In this document: positions 11,233-29,609 of the stretch, one piece after another
Layout of the letters: each line of letters begins with the position of its first letter
Position numbering within the stretch: position 1 is the first letter of the stretch
Source: Blastocystis sp. Blastoise
Lineage: Eukaryota > Sar > Bigyra > Opalinata > Blastocystidae
Length of the DNA: 64,000 nt
Assembly: GCA_039096225.1 (NCBI GenBank)
Contig: JBBPEB010000033.1
Coordinates: 327,001 to 391,000 of the forward strand
Direction of reading: 5' to 3'
Program-made: the position numbers and the translations under genes
The notes under the pieces: model-generated
Seen by the model: the letters and a program-made list of their open reading frames with translations, nothing else
Told to the model about the DNA's origin: nothing
The model's database searches: none

Positions 11233-11934
11233 TAGAGAATTACCAAAAACCAGCTAAAGACAAAAATTTCTTTTTTATATATTATTGAGTATACTCTTTT
11301 TCATTTTTATTGTTATGAACAAATTTGATGCTTAAATATATCAGTAACAAAAACTAGCAATGATAAAGTGCTATATATTAAAAGAAATGTTCCATTCCTA
11401 TTTCTATCATTAAGAGATGTATTGAGTGTTTTCTTATATGTTCAGATTAAGCTTCTTTGTTATTTTAAATGATTTTTTTGCTATTGATATAGAATTGAAG
11501 AAAGTCATTTCTTATAGAATTATGAAAATACTTAATATTCTAGTATTATATATTCTTAATTTCATTGAATTGAAATACAAACAACAAAATTCTTAATAAA
11601 TAATAATTCTTAAAAAAGGATTCAGTTAAATTATTAGTCAGATTTGTATTTAATAAAACATATTATTCACTTATGAATCTAAAAATACATTTTTGAGTTT
11701 TATTATTATAGAAATCTCAACAATTCATAACAATTTGAATCAAAATTCTATTTTTTTAAAATATGGACCGTAGTTTATATACATATAGATATATGTATTT
11801 CATTGACTTTTATATTGAAATTAGGCAATAACAATAGATATAATTAAATATTTTAAGCAAAAACAAAACCGGCTAAAATTTTTAGCCGGTTTAAACCAGC
11901 TATTTAGCTTTAGCTGGTTTTTGGTAATTCTCTA
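11233..11934. mobile_element. Probable MITE (non-autonomous DNA transposon) with TA target duplication
   Basis: A perfect 25-bp terminal inverted repeat beginning GAGAATTACCAAAAACCAGC lies at 11235-11259, with its exact complement at 11908-11932. Each end is directly flanked by TA (11233-11234 and 11933-11934). About 700 bp in all, with no coding capacity inside. TA duplications and short inverted ends are typical of Tc1/mariner-derived elements (family knowledge). No transposase is visible in the window, so an autonomous partner must be elsewhere or lost. Confidence 0.72.
11866..11920. repeat. Two adjacent hairpins at the right end of the MITE
   Basis: Positions 11866-11892 form a nearly perfect palindrome with 13-bp arms (AAACCGGCTAAAA and its complement, 1-base loop). 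Directly next, 11893-11902 pair with 11911-11920 (AAACCAGCTA/TAGCTGGTTT, 8-base loop). The second hairpin shares sequence with the right terminal repeat. Sub-terminal palindromes are common in MITEs; a transcription-terminator role is a less likely alternative. Confidence 0.7.
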
Positions 11935-12133
11935 GTCATTTTTTAAAATTTTTATTCTATTTTATAAGCGATTTTTAATATTTATTTTTTTTTTGGACAA
12001 AAAAAACAATAAGAATAACATAATACATTATATAATTATTATACAATATATCTACATCATCATACATATTCATTTATCAGACAAAAAGGAAAAGAACTTA
12101 AAAAGAGAAAAATAAAATCACTTTATGAATAAT

Positions 12134-12921
12134 TTAACTAACTTGATTTTGAACATCATCAATATCTTTGATTTGATCCAAATAAGGAAGGAATAGTGAT
12201 GAAAATGCACTACATTCAGATCCAGATAACTTTCCTAAATTAATAAAATTAGGTGACGATTCATTACTAACAACTTCTTGACAACTTTTCTTTATACCCT
12301 CTTTAAATTTTGATTTTCGAATCTTTTCTATATGATCATAAATACTATGAACTTCTAAATCATCTTTACAACTATATAAATAATAAATAATCTCAAATAT
12401 TTATAGCTTAGTAAAGATAATAAAATAAAAATAAACTTTAATTCATATATATATAATTGTAATAAAAAAATACACTTCAAATAATAAGGATGCAATCTCT
12501 CTGTAATGAAAAGGTAGATCTGTATAAAAATCATTTTCTTTTTCTTCAGCTAATATTTCCTTTAATTTGTCTAAAAATATAGAAAAATAATATAAACTAT
12601 TAGTATAATAGAGTCAATGAATCATGTAGGTATGATATAATTTAGAATTTTAAGAAGAATAATTGAAAAAAAAAATGAAAACTAATCAATATAGAGTATA
12701 CTTAGTGTAAGCCACTCAGGCATTATGATATCACACTTCTTCTTTTTCTTTAAAACTATTGCAAGCCATAAAGGAACTTCTATGTATTCCATAGGTTCGA
12801 ATGGACCATACTCACCTGAGAAAAAACTTAATGAAGCTGCTCTAAAATTTGGTAATATTCTAACGAGAGTGTCTTCAGCTTCAAATTCAAACTCTTCGCC
12901 TGATAAATGACTTAATTCCAT
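12134..12921 (-). CDS. PSF2: GINS complex subunit PSF2
   Basis: Three exons give about 180 residues. The first exon contains the family signature: FEAEDTLVRILPNF, then FFSGEYGPFEPMEYIEVPLWLAI and LKKKKKCDIIMPEWL. The second (around 12570-12480) gives KENDFYTDLPFHYREIASLLFE. The last gives DDLEVHSIYDHIEKIRKSKF and ends with VQNQVS. PSF2 is one of four GINS subunits; GINS with Cdc45 and MCM2-7 forms the replicative helicase. Length is typical. The gene is divergent from the DEAH helicase, with about 300 bp between the start codons. Confidence 0.93.
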
Positions 12922-13220
12922 CTATTTTATTCTGTAAAGGAGGGTGATATAGAAATCAGTAATATTGTATATGAACAATCAGGATAATCGTTCCAGAGAA
13001 ATTAACAAATTAATCAAATATAAGAAAAAGGTGGGAAAATCAGAATTCTCAATACGAAAATCGAAATTCTCAAAAAAAAAATAAAAAAAAAATCGACTTT
13101 TTTCTCTCAATAATATTCAGTTTAAACTGATTCCTGTTGAATTTTTAACCCCTCAAATTCGTTGTCAATACTTTTAAAACTAATTAATAGTCTATTCTTT
13201 CCTATTACATTCTTAGAAAC

Positions 13221-18435
<5,215 letters not shown>

Positions 18436-18839
18436 AAACTATATATATCTATTCATATATATATACCATATTTATTCCTATATATACTTTTATTATTCAT
18501 TTTTTTTTCAAATTTTTTGGGGTGTTTTGTCTCTTATTTGTTTTTTTTTCTTAGTTTTATTTATTATTGTTATATATTCATTTGTTTTGTTTATATTGTA
18601 TATATATAACTTGTATGATTAAAAAAACGTTCTTTCACTTTATTATAATAAATTCATATAAATACTAACGAAATACATACATAGTTTAGAATATATTTAT
18701 ATATAGCAAATGAATAATACAAAGTAAATTGAGTAAATTATATATATAAATATATTTCAATATAAAATATAATAAATAAATATATTTTTTGAACATAATA
18801 ACATAAAGCCCTGAAAAACAATTAGGAATATAATTTCAT
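18436..18839. other. Convergent intergenic region
   Basis: About 400 bases between the 3' ends of the helicase and the A2M gene, T-rich on the helicase side (18500-18600) and A-rich on the other. It probably holds polyadenylation signals for both. No gene was seen. Confidence 0.4.
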
Positions 18840-19122
18840 TTAAACTTGAGGTTGACCAGTCAAATGAATAGGATCGGAATAGTATTTCACTGCGTCATTA
18901 TAATATTCATATACATAAGAAACTCTTCCTGTATAAACCCCTGGTGCGTCAACGGTGAATACAATAGATACAGATTTCGATTGATTGGAGGTCATAGTTG
19001 TCCAGTAGAGAATAAGATCTGTGCCACGTATTTCCCAAGAGGTGATGGATTCAGACGCAGTCAGACGATTTAAGCTTTCTAAATTCAAAGTCATATCAGC
19101 AGGAAGACCAATCTATATATAG

Positions 19123-19171
<49 letters not shown>

Positions 19172-19534
19172 TATACATATATATATACATATATATATAA
19201 ATTATAATAATAATAATAAATATATATATACAACTGCAACAACCATGCCAAGAGAATGATCGAATTGATTGGCTACTGTTAGAGATAGTGTTCCGATAGA
19301 TCCTTCATTAAGAATGAAATTTGTGTTTTCAAAAGTGAGTTTAACGGGATACTGTTCCGGATTTGGAGGATTTTTACGGGAATAAGATATAGTTAAATAA
19401 GTATATGCCTCCTTGACAGGTGATCCAGATAGACCAATAAGAATATCGTATTTCCCCGCGGTTTTCAGGATAGATTGAAGAGTAGGAAGAGACTCATCAA
19501 GAATAGAAACACGGCGATTATCAATATAAATAGA

Positions 19535-19593
<59 letters not shown>

Positions 19594-19655
19594 AACGTGA
19601 TCCACAATATTATTCTTTTCATCGTGAACATCAATTGATACTCTCTATATATATA

Positions 19656-19716
<61 letters not shown>

Positions 19717-20694
19717 TCTAGATGTAGTATATCCAGTGGTGCGCGTCATCTCTATAAATAGAGAGAGAGAAAGAATAGTACCTTGAGTCGTACCAAATCT
19801 ACCATCTTCACTTTGTTTTAAGAGCCAATTAATTCCATTTTGAAGTGTTTCACTTACTTCCTGAGATTTGTGTTCCATACTGTTATACTTTGCGAAACAC
19901 AATAATGTTAATGCCGTTGTTTCAATTACTAATCCATTTCCTCTTGAACCAGTGATAGAGTCAGTTCCACCCGTTATAAATCCCTCTTCCGTTTGTTTCT
20001 GTTTCAATGCCGTTATAAGTTGTTCGATGACGTTTGTTTCATTAACATTAATAGCAGTAAGACAAGCGAGTGCTTGTATATAAGTAGAAGTAGAATTAGA
20101 AGAAGAAGAAGAAAATAAGAGAGACATTTCCGGAGATAAAGACTATTATATATATATATTATATATTATATATTATATATTATATATTATTGTATTTAAT
20201 ATATAGATATAATTATTATATATTATTCTAATAGTATACAGAAGCATATTTAGTTTGAGAGAGAGTATAGGTAATATAAGCAGCTTGAGTAGCAAGAGAA
20301 GAATGAGAAATAGAATCAATACCTCCAGATTGTAATATATATGTACCATTACTAGTTCTTAAAGAATTCAAATAGTTTTCAGTTCGTTGAATTACGTCGT
20401 TTAGTAAGTCGACATATTTAGAAGATAACTATATATATAATAATAATAATAATATATAATAAAATATATAATAATAATATCTCAGATAATACTAATATAT
20501 ATATATATATATACATATTGTTGTATATGTTTAGCGGTATAAAACTCTTGTAAGCCGTACGCAGAAAGCGCGGGATGAGAAGGAGGGTGACCAAACCATT
20601 CAAATCCTATATATATATATATATATATAATTAATCATAAATATATATATACCTCCAGTTTCTTTGATTTCATAAGAAAATAAACGATCTAGAC

Positions 20695-20747
<53 letters not shown>

Positions 20748-21658
20748 TTATTCCTATATACCCCTTTTCAATATAACTGATAATCGTGGTTTTTTCATCA
20801 TCTTTTAAAATATTTGTTTTTGTCGATTCATATTCTTCACTTTCCCGCGGTTTATTGCTATCAATTGTTAATACACTTAACATAGGGAACACAGAAGAAG
20901 ATGTCTATATATATATATATATATATATATTAGTAAAATAATAGATAATAATAAATAACAGTTTTATATATATATAAGTATAAATAAGAAATGATAATAA
21001 ATAAATAAATAACAGTTATATATATATATATACCTGTTCAAAGCATCCAAAGGGTTCATGAATAAGGCCGCTGAGCGCGGGAGCGATTGGCGCCAATAGA
21101 TTCGTATAGAGAGTATAATGGAGGGAAAGAGAACCGGGAACTATATCTTCAGGAATGACGAATGAGTATGTCATTTCACCGGGGATTGAAACGGTGGCGG
21201 GAACAGTTAATTTGGCGGGAAATCCAACTAGAAACAATAATAGATAAATAATATATATAGGAATGAAAGAGAAAAAACAATGTTAAACATATATATATAT
21301 ATATATACCACTATGTATTTGAATTGTGTTCCTAGCTGCGTCATAGCCATCGTCACCTTCATAAACAAGAGATACAACAGATTCATATGATTTCCCGCGG
21401 GGAATAGAGGATTCAGGTGGATAATCAGAGACACAGAAGAAGCATTGTGGAGTGGGAATACGCGGCTGAATCAGCGGTGAATGAGGTTCAGCACTATCTG
21501 AATCAGGCTGATTTTCTTGAGAGGTCTCCGAGATTACGGGATTAAATAGAACTAATTGTCGTTTTTGTGTTCCTTGCATTTCTATTGGATAATAACTAGC
21601 GTACGGTGTCACGTGACTGTTGATATGAACATTGAGTCCGCCATGAGTCTATAGAAGG

Positions 21659-21741
<83 letters not shown>

Positions 21742-24700
21742 TAGCATTCACTTTCTTATGAATAACCACGGGGAATTGGATTTGATCTTCATTATTATAA
21801 TCTTCTTTAAGGTATATATTCATATATACATCTTTTTGGACCTTGAAATACTTTTCTATATGAAGGAAATGTCCACGATTTGTATAAATATCCGCGGAAA
21901 TACGATTCTCACCAAGAAGATCACTAGTCATAAAAGTATAAGTGAAAGCGTGGGAAGGATAGAGGGATTGCCCGGGAAGATAAAGGAGTGTAGAACTATA
22001 GAGTTGTCGATAACCGCGGGACTCAAATGGATACAAAAATGAATAAAGTGGTGCACTCTTTTTGATATGAATTTCCTGTGTTTGACTCATAGACATATTC
22101 ATGAATAATTTAGTAAACATTGCATTGTATGGTTCTTGACGTAGATGCGATGACGCAGCAGTAGTCTCAACAGCACTCCCCAGTGACGCAGTCTCCATCA
22201 TCGGCATCATCAGATTATCAGCTACTGCTTGATCTTCGACTCTATCTACAGCATCAAATGCACGGGCTCTCATCATCTTGGCATTTCTCAAAGGGAAACG
22301 ATTCATATAATCAAATACATGTTCTCTTTTTATTATACCAGCGAATTGAGTGATTTGTTCCTCAGTAAGTCCCTTATTTTGAAGGAATTCTTTAATGATT
22401 TTGTTTTCGACGAAACTCTTTAATCTCCATTGCTGTATATATAGAAGAAGAGAGAGACGTTTGTTGGAGGCAGAAGAATCATCCTGTAATTGTCTGTAGG
22501 ACTTCACATGGAGTAATTCGCCTTGAAAATACACTAATTCATCCATATTCAGAGGGATTTCAGTCTCGCTGAATAATTCTGAATTCGTCACAGTAATAGT
22601 AGCATAAAGTTTTTCATTAACAAAATCGAAATAATTAGCATCGTTTTTGGCAGGGAAAACCATAAGAGAAAAAGAGGCGTTTACACCATTGGGGATAACC
22701 GCGGGAATTATAAGAGAAGCTTCTAGTGGTTTAGGTGGATGATTAAAGAAGAGGATTTCCGCGGTTATATTAGTAGCTGGTTCAGTTTGAAAGGGAAGAG
22801 ACACATATAAAGAAAGGACCTATATATATATATAATATATATATTATTGAATATCTATAATCAATAAAACCTATATATATATATATATATATATACACCA
22901 TAGAATCCTTGAATATTAATCGCGGGGATTTCAAAAGAATGAATATATACATTATTTTCTAATTCGACATTATTTGTATATGTATATACAATTGTATTCA
23001 AACGATAAATTGTAATAGTAAGTGGTCCTGGTTGATTTGTTGTTTTTCCCGCGGTAATTGTGCCTTTAATAATATCTGTGGAATGTATAATATTAGAATC
23101 GAGTGAAACCAGTAAACAGCTATTTGAATAGGAACTATATATATATATGTAGTTATATATAATCATATATAATTATATATAGTTATAAATAATCAAATAT
23201 AATTTGATATAATCATATAAACTAAAAAATAACTATATACAATAATATATGATTATATATATATAGATAATAATATACTAATAATGAAAATAAAATAGTT
23301 AATATTATAGAAACATACTAATCTGTTTGTTGCATTTGAAATTTCTTTTCGATTCCATCTTTAGTAACAGTAATATACGTATTCCCAGGGTTATTTGATG
23401 TAAATGAAGCGAGACCGTCTTTATTTGTAGAGTGCGTCATCACTTCATCACCATCATGGAAAGTAAGAGGAACACTGGCTGCTTCCCCGCGGGAATTATG
23501 AGCATAAGCAATACTAGATTATATGGATTCTTCTATGTGTACATAGCTAAGAGTATATATATATACATGGTTTGTTTATAGTTTTCGAGGAGGCAATCGC
23601 TTTCAGGATATAAATCAACAAGAATATCATTAGATAATTGAGGAATAACCACGGGAATAGTCACTTTCTCATTGAGTTCCGATAAAACGACATGAATCGG
23701 AACTCCTCCTTGTGAGGGATCAGCACGTGCAAAGAAGTTCTCAGAAAGAGGGACTTGAATAGATCGTGTTCCAGTAGGTATTTGATATTCTTCATTGCTA
23801 ATAGAATCATTTATATCATAAATAGAGAATCGAATGTTATCCAAATCCTTCTCGAAATTTCTTAATATATGTATAGTCATATTGACGCTATCCCCTTGGG
23901 AATATCCTGTTTTATCTAAGGTTACCTATATATATATATTATATATAATTCTTTATTATTATTATATATTATATATTATTATATGCTATTATATAAACTA
24001 TTATATATATATACATCAGCCATGAGTCCTTTATTCTTTTGATTAATCACGGTTATATTGGTAGTAGTCTTAAAAGAGTATATAGAAGCGGATAAATGAT
24101 ATACACCCTCAGATATACTTTTTGTTTTAAAAATGACATGAGCCGTTGAGTTAATTAATTGTGTTCTGTACGAGTCAACGGTAACATCCATTGATGAAGA
24201 AAGAGTAAAAGTAACATCTATATATATAATAATAAATAATAAATAATATATATATATATATTTCTATCTATAAGATTATATATACATCTTTGATTTATAG
24301 TATCTTCAATCATCGAATAATTATATGCATTTAATAAATAATATGTAGCAAATCTATATATATATATATAGAATAAAAATAAAAATATAAATATTTAGAA
24401 TAGAAAAAATAATATAAATATTTAGAATAGAAAAAATATAAATACATAGAATAAAAAAATAATATATATATATACATATAATCACGTGGTTTATATAACG
24501 TTTTATCTGTAATAATAAAACTTCTAAATAAATCTAAATATATAAAATATATAAAATATTATTTCAAATACTTTTATTATTCATTGTTTCTAGGTCATTA
24601 CTATATATAACGATTCAATAGAATAAAAATATGTTTTTATAATATATATATAAACTCAAAATTATGGATTATAGAGATCTTTGAATGATTATTCACTTCA

Positions 24701-25149
24701 TTATCATTATCATCATTTATCGGTTTATTAACCTGATTCATGTTCTTGTTTCTTTGGAAGTAGTTGAATCTGTCTACGTATACATATATATGATTAATTA
24801 CAATACTCACGAACACGAGCAAAATATCAAAAGAAAAACTTTAAAATAAATAAAATACCACTTCTAGTACGTGTCTTAGGAGGATCTGGTGTATAAGTTT
24901 CTTTTTTACTAAAGATTTGGTAGAGATAAAATGATAATATTAAAAATACATTTTAGTAGGATGGACAATATTTTTAGGTTCATTCAGAACTTGCATTTGC
25001 TCAATGACTCTCTTACAATCGAAAAAAATAAGAACACTCATGACCAATAGGATGACCATAAGTTTTTTATTTGCATATCTAAATAAAGATTTGTCAACTA
25101 CATAGCCTTTTATCAATAATTAAATGTACCTTTGTGTGAGTTCAATCAT
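18840..25149 (-). CDS. Alpha-2-macroglobulin-like thioester protein
   Basis: Around twenty exons give roughly 1,600-1,700 residues from ATG 25149 to TAA 18840. A hydrophobic segment near residues 12-25 ([14 protein letters not shown]) is a signal peptide or membrane anchor. Then come MG-type domains ([10 protein letters not shown] is the usual DKPxYxPG start) and a long bait-like region including an Arg- and Met-rich stretch. The thioester GCFEQ is at 21048-21034, followed by the TED helical domain with [22 protein letters not shown] cut here as its landmark, and then a receptor-binding-like C-terminal domain. In this family a target protease cleaves the bait, the Cys-Gln thioester reacts and the protease is trapped. 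The sequence resembles the protist and bacterial type more than the animal type. Exons carry ten CCGCGG words. Exon joins near 23330-23560 and 24300-24900 are less certain. Confidence 0.87.
21034..21048 (-). other. Thioester motif GCFEQ of the A2M-like protein
   Basis: Five codons read G-C-F-E-Q directly before a GTATATATAT donor. GCxEQ is the invariant site where Cys and Gln side chains form the internal beta-Cys-gamma-Glu thioester in A2M and complement C3 relatives. Confidence 0.9.
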
Positions 25150-25880
25150 GATTGTTTTAATAATAAGATAAATATCTTTATAAAAGAAGTCGTTTTTCTT
25201 TCCTGAAAGTTACTTGTTTTTAAAACAACAAATAGTTTTATTTCTTTCAGCTTAGAATGTTGTTATTTAATTTGTGTTAATGACATTCTCAAAGCATATA
25301 GAACTGAATACTCAAAATTTCTTTCTTACATAATAGTTGATGTGACGTCATTGAATCAGTGAATACTAAATAAAAAGAGTATATGGATGTATCTTATTTT
25401 ATTATTCTATTTGATCTAGAGAATCAATGAAAAACTATAGCCAAATAAATATAAATACAATTAAAGAAACAAGAAAATAATAAAATAAGTGTATTATACA
25501 ACAGTACTATTTTAGAACTAACTAATTTCTTGAATAAGTATACATAATAATGAGTATAATATATGTCAGTAGTAAATATATATATATAATGAATGTATAT
25601 ATATATATAACAGTAAAATATTTATACAAAAAAAAAGAGAGTAGAACAAAATATATATAAAAATATAACATTTAAAAATAATAATGGGAATATAGTATAA
25701 AAAAAAAGAATATGAAATAGAAGTATAGTAATGACAGATCCGATTTCATTTCTATAATAAAATAAGAAAACTACCATATAACGGATACATAGAAGAAAAG
25801 GTGATATATAAAGATATTTATATTGAATATAAGAATAGTAATAAAATAATACTTATTTTATTTACTATTAGTTGTACTGC
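25150..25880. other. Intergenic region between A2M and TM9 genes
   Basis: About 730 bases with no recognisable exon. It must contain the A2M promoter and the TM9 3' end. Composition is A+T-rich with only short open frames. Confidence 0.45.
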
Positions 25881-27382
25881 TTAATCGACTTTGAGAGAAC
25901 TATAGATTTGTCTGACAAACCAGAAATCAGTATAGAAACCAATGGTACCGAAAGTTAAAAAGACAAATATACAGAGAATAAGCATAAGGAATAAATAAAG
26001 AACCACTATATATATATATATTAGAATTCATCGAGTTGAGATATTTATAAAAAAATAATAATAATAATTTTTATAATAAAGATAAATTACAAAAAATAAT
26101 AATAATAACTTTTATAATAAAAATAAATTAAAAAAATAATAATAATAATTTTTATAATAAAGATAAATTAAAATAATAATAATAATAACTTTTATAATAA
26201 AGATAAATTTTAAAAATAATAATAATAATTTTTATAATAAATATAATATATATATACCAGAAACAGTAGAAGCCATATTAAGTTTGTCAACAAGGTAATA
26301 AATAGAGAAGATAAAGAAATAAATAGCACTAGATCCTGTAGAATAAATAGAAGTCCACCACCAATTGTAGTCTTCACTAGCAAGTTGGAAATAGCAAATA
26401 ACAATAGATATTTCAGCAGTAGTCACAAAAGTAATGGCAATAACAGCTAATAAGAATCCAAACATAACATAGGTTTGATGTAAGAATACAGAAGACATCA
26501 TTAAATAGAGTTCTAAGAATATCGTACCAAAAGGAACACTTCCTCCAACTAATATTTTAACCCAAGTACTTAAATACCAAGGAGTAGGAGGGATTTGACG
26601 AGGAATGTGATTGACACGAGTAGGAATAGCATAAGGCTCTTTACTATATCCAAAGAATGAGCCAAGATATACTAAAGGAAGAGAAATACCAAACCATAAA
26701 GCAAGAAGAGTTAAGATAGTAGCTAGAGAAATAGATAGATAGATAGATAGAATCATTATGATATAATTATATATATATATATATAAAGAATAAGATACTA
26801 GTTTATACTATATTATTCTATACAATAAATAAAAGAATATATATAAATATATACAGAAATGGATGAATTGAGTAGAATCAGTGGCATACCATAATCCATT
26901 CATAAGGAGGATAATAAGACCCACAATACCAGGGAAAAGAAGACCTGATTCAAAGGTTACTAACTTACGCTGTTTACCCTTAAAGAAATTATACCTATAT
27001 ATATATTATTATTATTATGTTTATTTTTGTAGGTAAAAAAAATTTAAAATAAAAATGAATATTTTATTATTATACTAATTCTATAATAATAAATAAATAA
27101 TTATATATATATATACATTCTAGAGGAGCTATATCCCGAGACATATCCTAAGGCAATGAATATAAAGAGAGTAGCCGTAAGAATATCTCCACGATGACTA
27201 GGATTTAAGAAGCCAATAGATACACCAAGGCATACACATATAACTGTCCAGAATATCTGAGCTCCACTACCGACAACAATAGAGAATAATTGAGCATAGC
27301 AGGGTTTTCTAAATACATCACCATGAATAAGTTTCCATCCACCCTCTTCAATTGCTTCTTCTCTTTCTTCTTGGGACTATAG

Positions 27383-27480
<98 letters not shown>

Positions 27481-27847
27481 GAGTTATAACGAGTAATATC
27501 TCTGGCGAGTGTTCTCATAATAATAATAGCAACAATAGTCTATATATAAATAATAATAATACTATATACTATATACTATATAATACTATATATATACACT
27601 TAAGAAGATGACCATGAATAAAGAGTTAGCAAGAGAGAACCAATGGACACCAGCTTTATTAGAACCATATAAATATAAATCCCAACGGGAACCCCAAACA
27701 GTAGTAGACTCCTTAAAGGTAACATCATAAGTATAATAAATAGTCTCACCAGATTCAACAGTCTATATATATATATATATAATTATTGAATAAATTATAT
27801 AAAAATAGTATATTGTGAATTATAAACAAATAAAAATAATATTTAAA

Positions 27848-27896
<49 letters not shown>

Positions 27897-28806
27897 TATA
27901 TACTTGGCAATCATTAGAATTTTTATTATCACTTTCAATTTGATTATTACGTTCAACATAGTGAATAGAAGAAGGATTAGCTTGGAAACCAACTATATGA
28001 GCCACGCCATTCTTAGCAGGGTGATAATCAACAGCAAAGGATATCTAAAGTAACATATATATTAATATAAAGTATAATAATTTATAAAAAAAAATAATAA
28101 AAATAATAATAAAAAAATAATAATAAAAATAATAATAATAAATAATAAAAATAATAAACATATAAAAAATAATAATAAAAAAATAATAAACACAAATAAA
28201 ACATACATGATTGAAAACACAGATTTTGTCTGTATCACTATTCACATAACCAATAGGATGAGAGTCTTCGAAATGATAATCATCAGTATCATCAGAATGA
28301 TATACAACAGTAGCAGCAGGGAAATCATCAATAAGCCTATATATATTATTATTATTAAACCATTATTGTAATACAACTATTATAATACATTAAATATCAT
28401 TTTTAAAAAAAATCACTACTATTTTAAAATAATAATAAACATACCATTGAACATTATATTCTTCTTGAATATGTTGTTTGTAATCAGTACTTTCAGCATC
28501 AGTTAACACTTTTTTACAAGTAACAATAGGCTTTTCTTCGTTCTTATACATAGTAAAGGCGAAAGGAGTGTTAGAGACTTCAGAACCACTTAAAATAGAA
28601 CCAAGATTACTTGTAGTAGTTGTGATGACTTCAGGCTTACAAACAGGTAAAGAATAATAATCAATAGGAATTTGGGTTCTCGCAGAGAAGACAGCATTTA
28701 CAAAAACAGTGATAGAATCATTCTCTTTGTAATCAGTGACTTTCCATAAGTTAATGGCAAAAGCTTGATAGCAGAATAATAAAAATACAATGTAAATAAA
28801 CTTCAT
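25881..28806 (-). CDS. Transmembrane 9 superfamily protein (nonaspanin)
   Basis: About ten exons give roughly 600 residues. The start has a signal peptide (MKFIYIVFLLFCYQAFAIN) followed by a lumenal domain with YYSLPVC and IGYVNSDTDKICVFNH, which are family features. The C-terminal part is nine membrane segments, with HGDVFRKP before the second, then GLLFPGIVGLI, FGISLPLVYLGSFFGY, PVRVNHIPRQIP-like (here PTRVNHIPRQIP), LYLMMSSVFLHQ and the final FLTFGTIGFYTDFWFVRQIY. It ends SLKVD, close to the family's C-terminal KxD/E retrieval signal. TM9 proteins sit in Golgi and endosome membranes and act in sorting of glycine-rich membrane segments and in adhesion and phagocytosis in amoebae. Confidence 0.93.
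26041..26240. repeat. Tandem repeat inside a TM9 intron
   Basis: Four to five imperfect copies of a roughly 45-50 bp unit built on AATAATAATTTTTATAATAAAGATAAATT. It lies in the last intron of the TM9 gene. Confidence 0.75.
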
Positions 28807-29609
28807 TCTAAAGATATAGCTCTCTTAATCCCTATAGATAACATATCGTAAGTACTCCTGTCCTGCTCAAAATATATATATATCATATACGGTTAAATCG
28901 AAATAGCTCGAGAATGAACGCTAGAAATGAAATTTAATAAATGTATGAAAAAATAGCTGAGCTTATTTGATTTATAATAATGTTGGGGAAGTTGTGTTTT
29001 CCTGAGAGAAGAGTAGAATTCCCATGAAAACATAATTCTGCCTAATTAATGAGTCTTCAACTTCAGTAAAGAGTATTGCAATTCTTATTGGATGAACGAA
29101 TATGCAAAAAATTGAACCACAAAAACAGAAGAAAAAGAATGAATAAAAATGTTCTTTTTTATTCTGTTAAAATATGGAATTAACCTTGGAAAAAAGCGTC
29201 TGTACATTTTTTTTTTTTCCTTTTTTGTCAAAAAAAGCAACCAACTATTGATATCTGTGTCATATCATTCCCTTTTTAAGATGCTCCTATACATTGACCG
29301 AGATTGATGAAACGAATTATTTTGTTTGCTTTCTTCTAAAGAGAACTAATTCGAATTGAAATTTTTTTTTTAGCATTTTCAATGTTTCTAGTCATTGATT
29401 TGAGTTTCCTAAGAATTATCAACAAGTTTATTTGCATACGAGAAAAATGTAAATGAAAAACAAAAAAAAAACGTAAGAAAATGTTTTTTTTTGTATTGTA
29501 TAAAAACCAAAAAAAGAAAAACAAATAAACAAATACACAAAGAAAAACAAATAAACACAAAATATATAAGAAATCACAACTTTTTTATAAAATCAAAACT
29601 CTATCGAGT
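28807..29609. other. Intergenic region between TM9 and METTL1 genes
   Basis: About 800 bases. There are T-runs near 29205-29225 and A-runs on the METTL1 side. No reading frame with family resemblance was found. It must contain the TM9 promoter. Confidence 0.45.

Noticed and set aside
21758-22042. 94-codon plus-strand frame inside the A2M gene
   Set aside because: It is opposite to a conserved A2M exon and begins and ends in TA repeats; no similarity.
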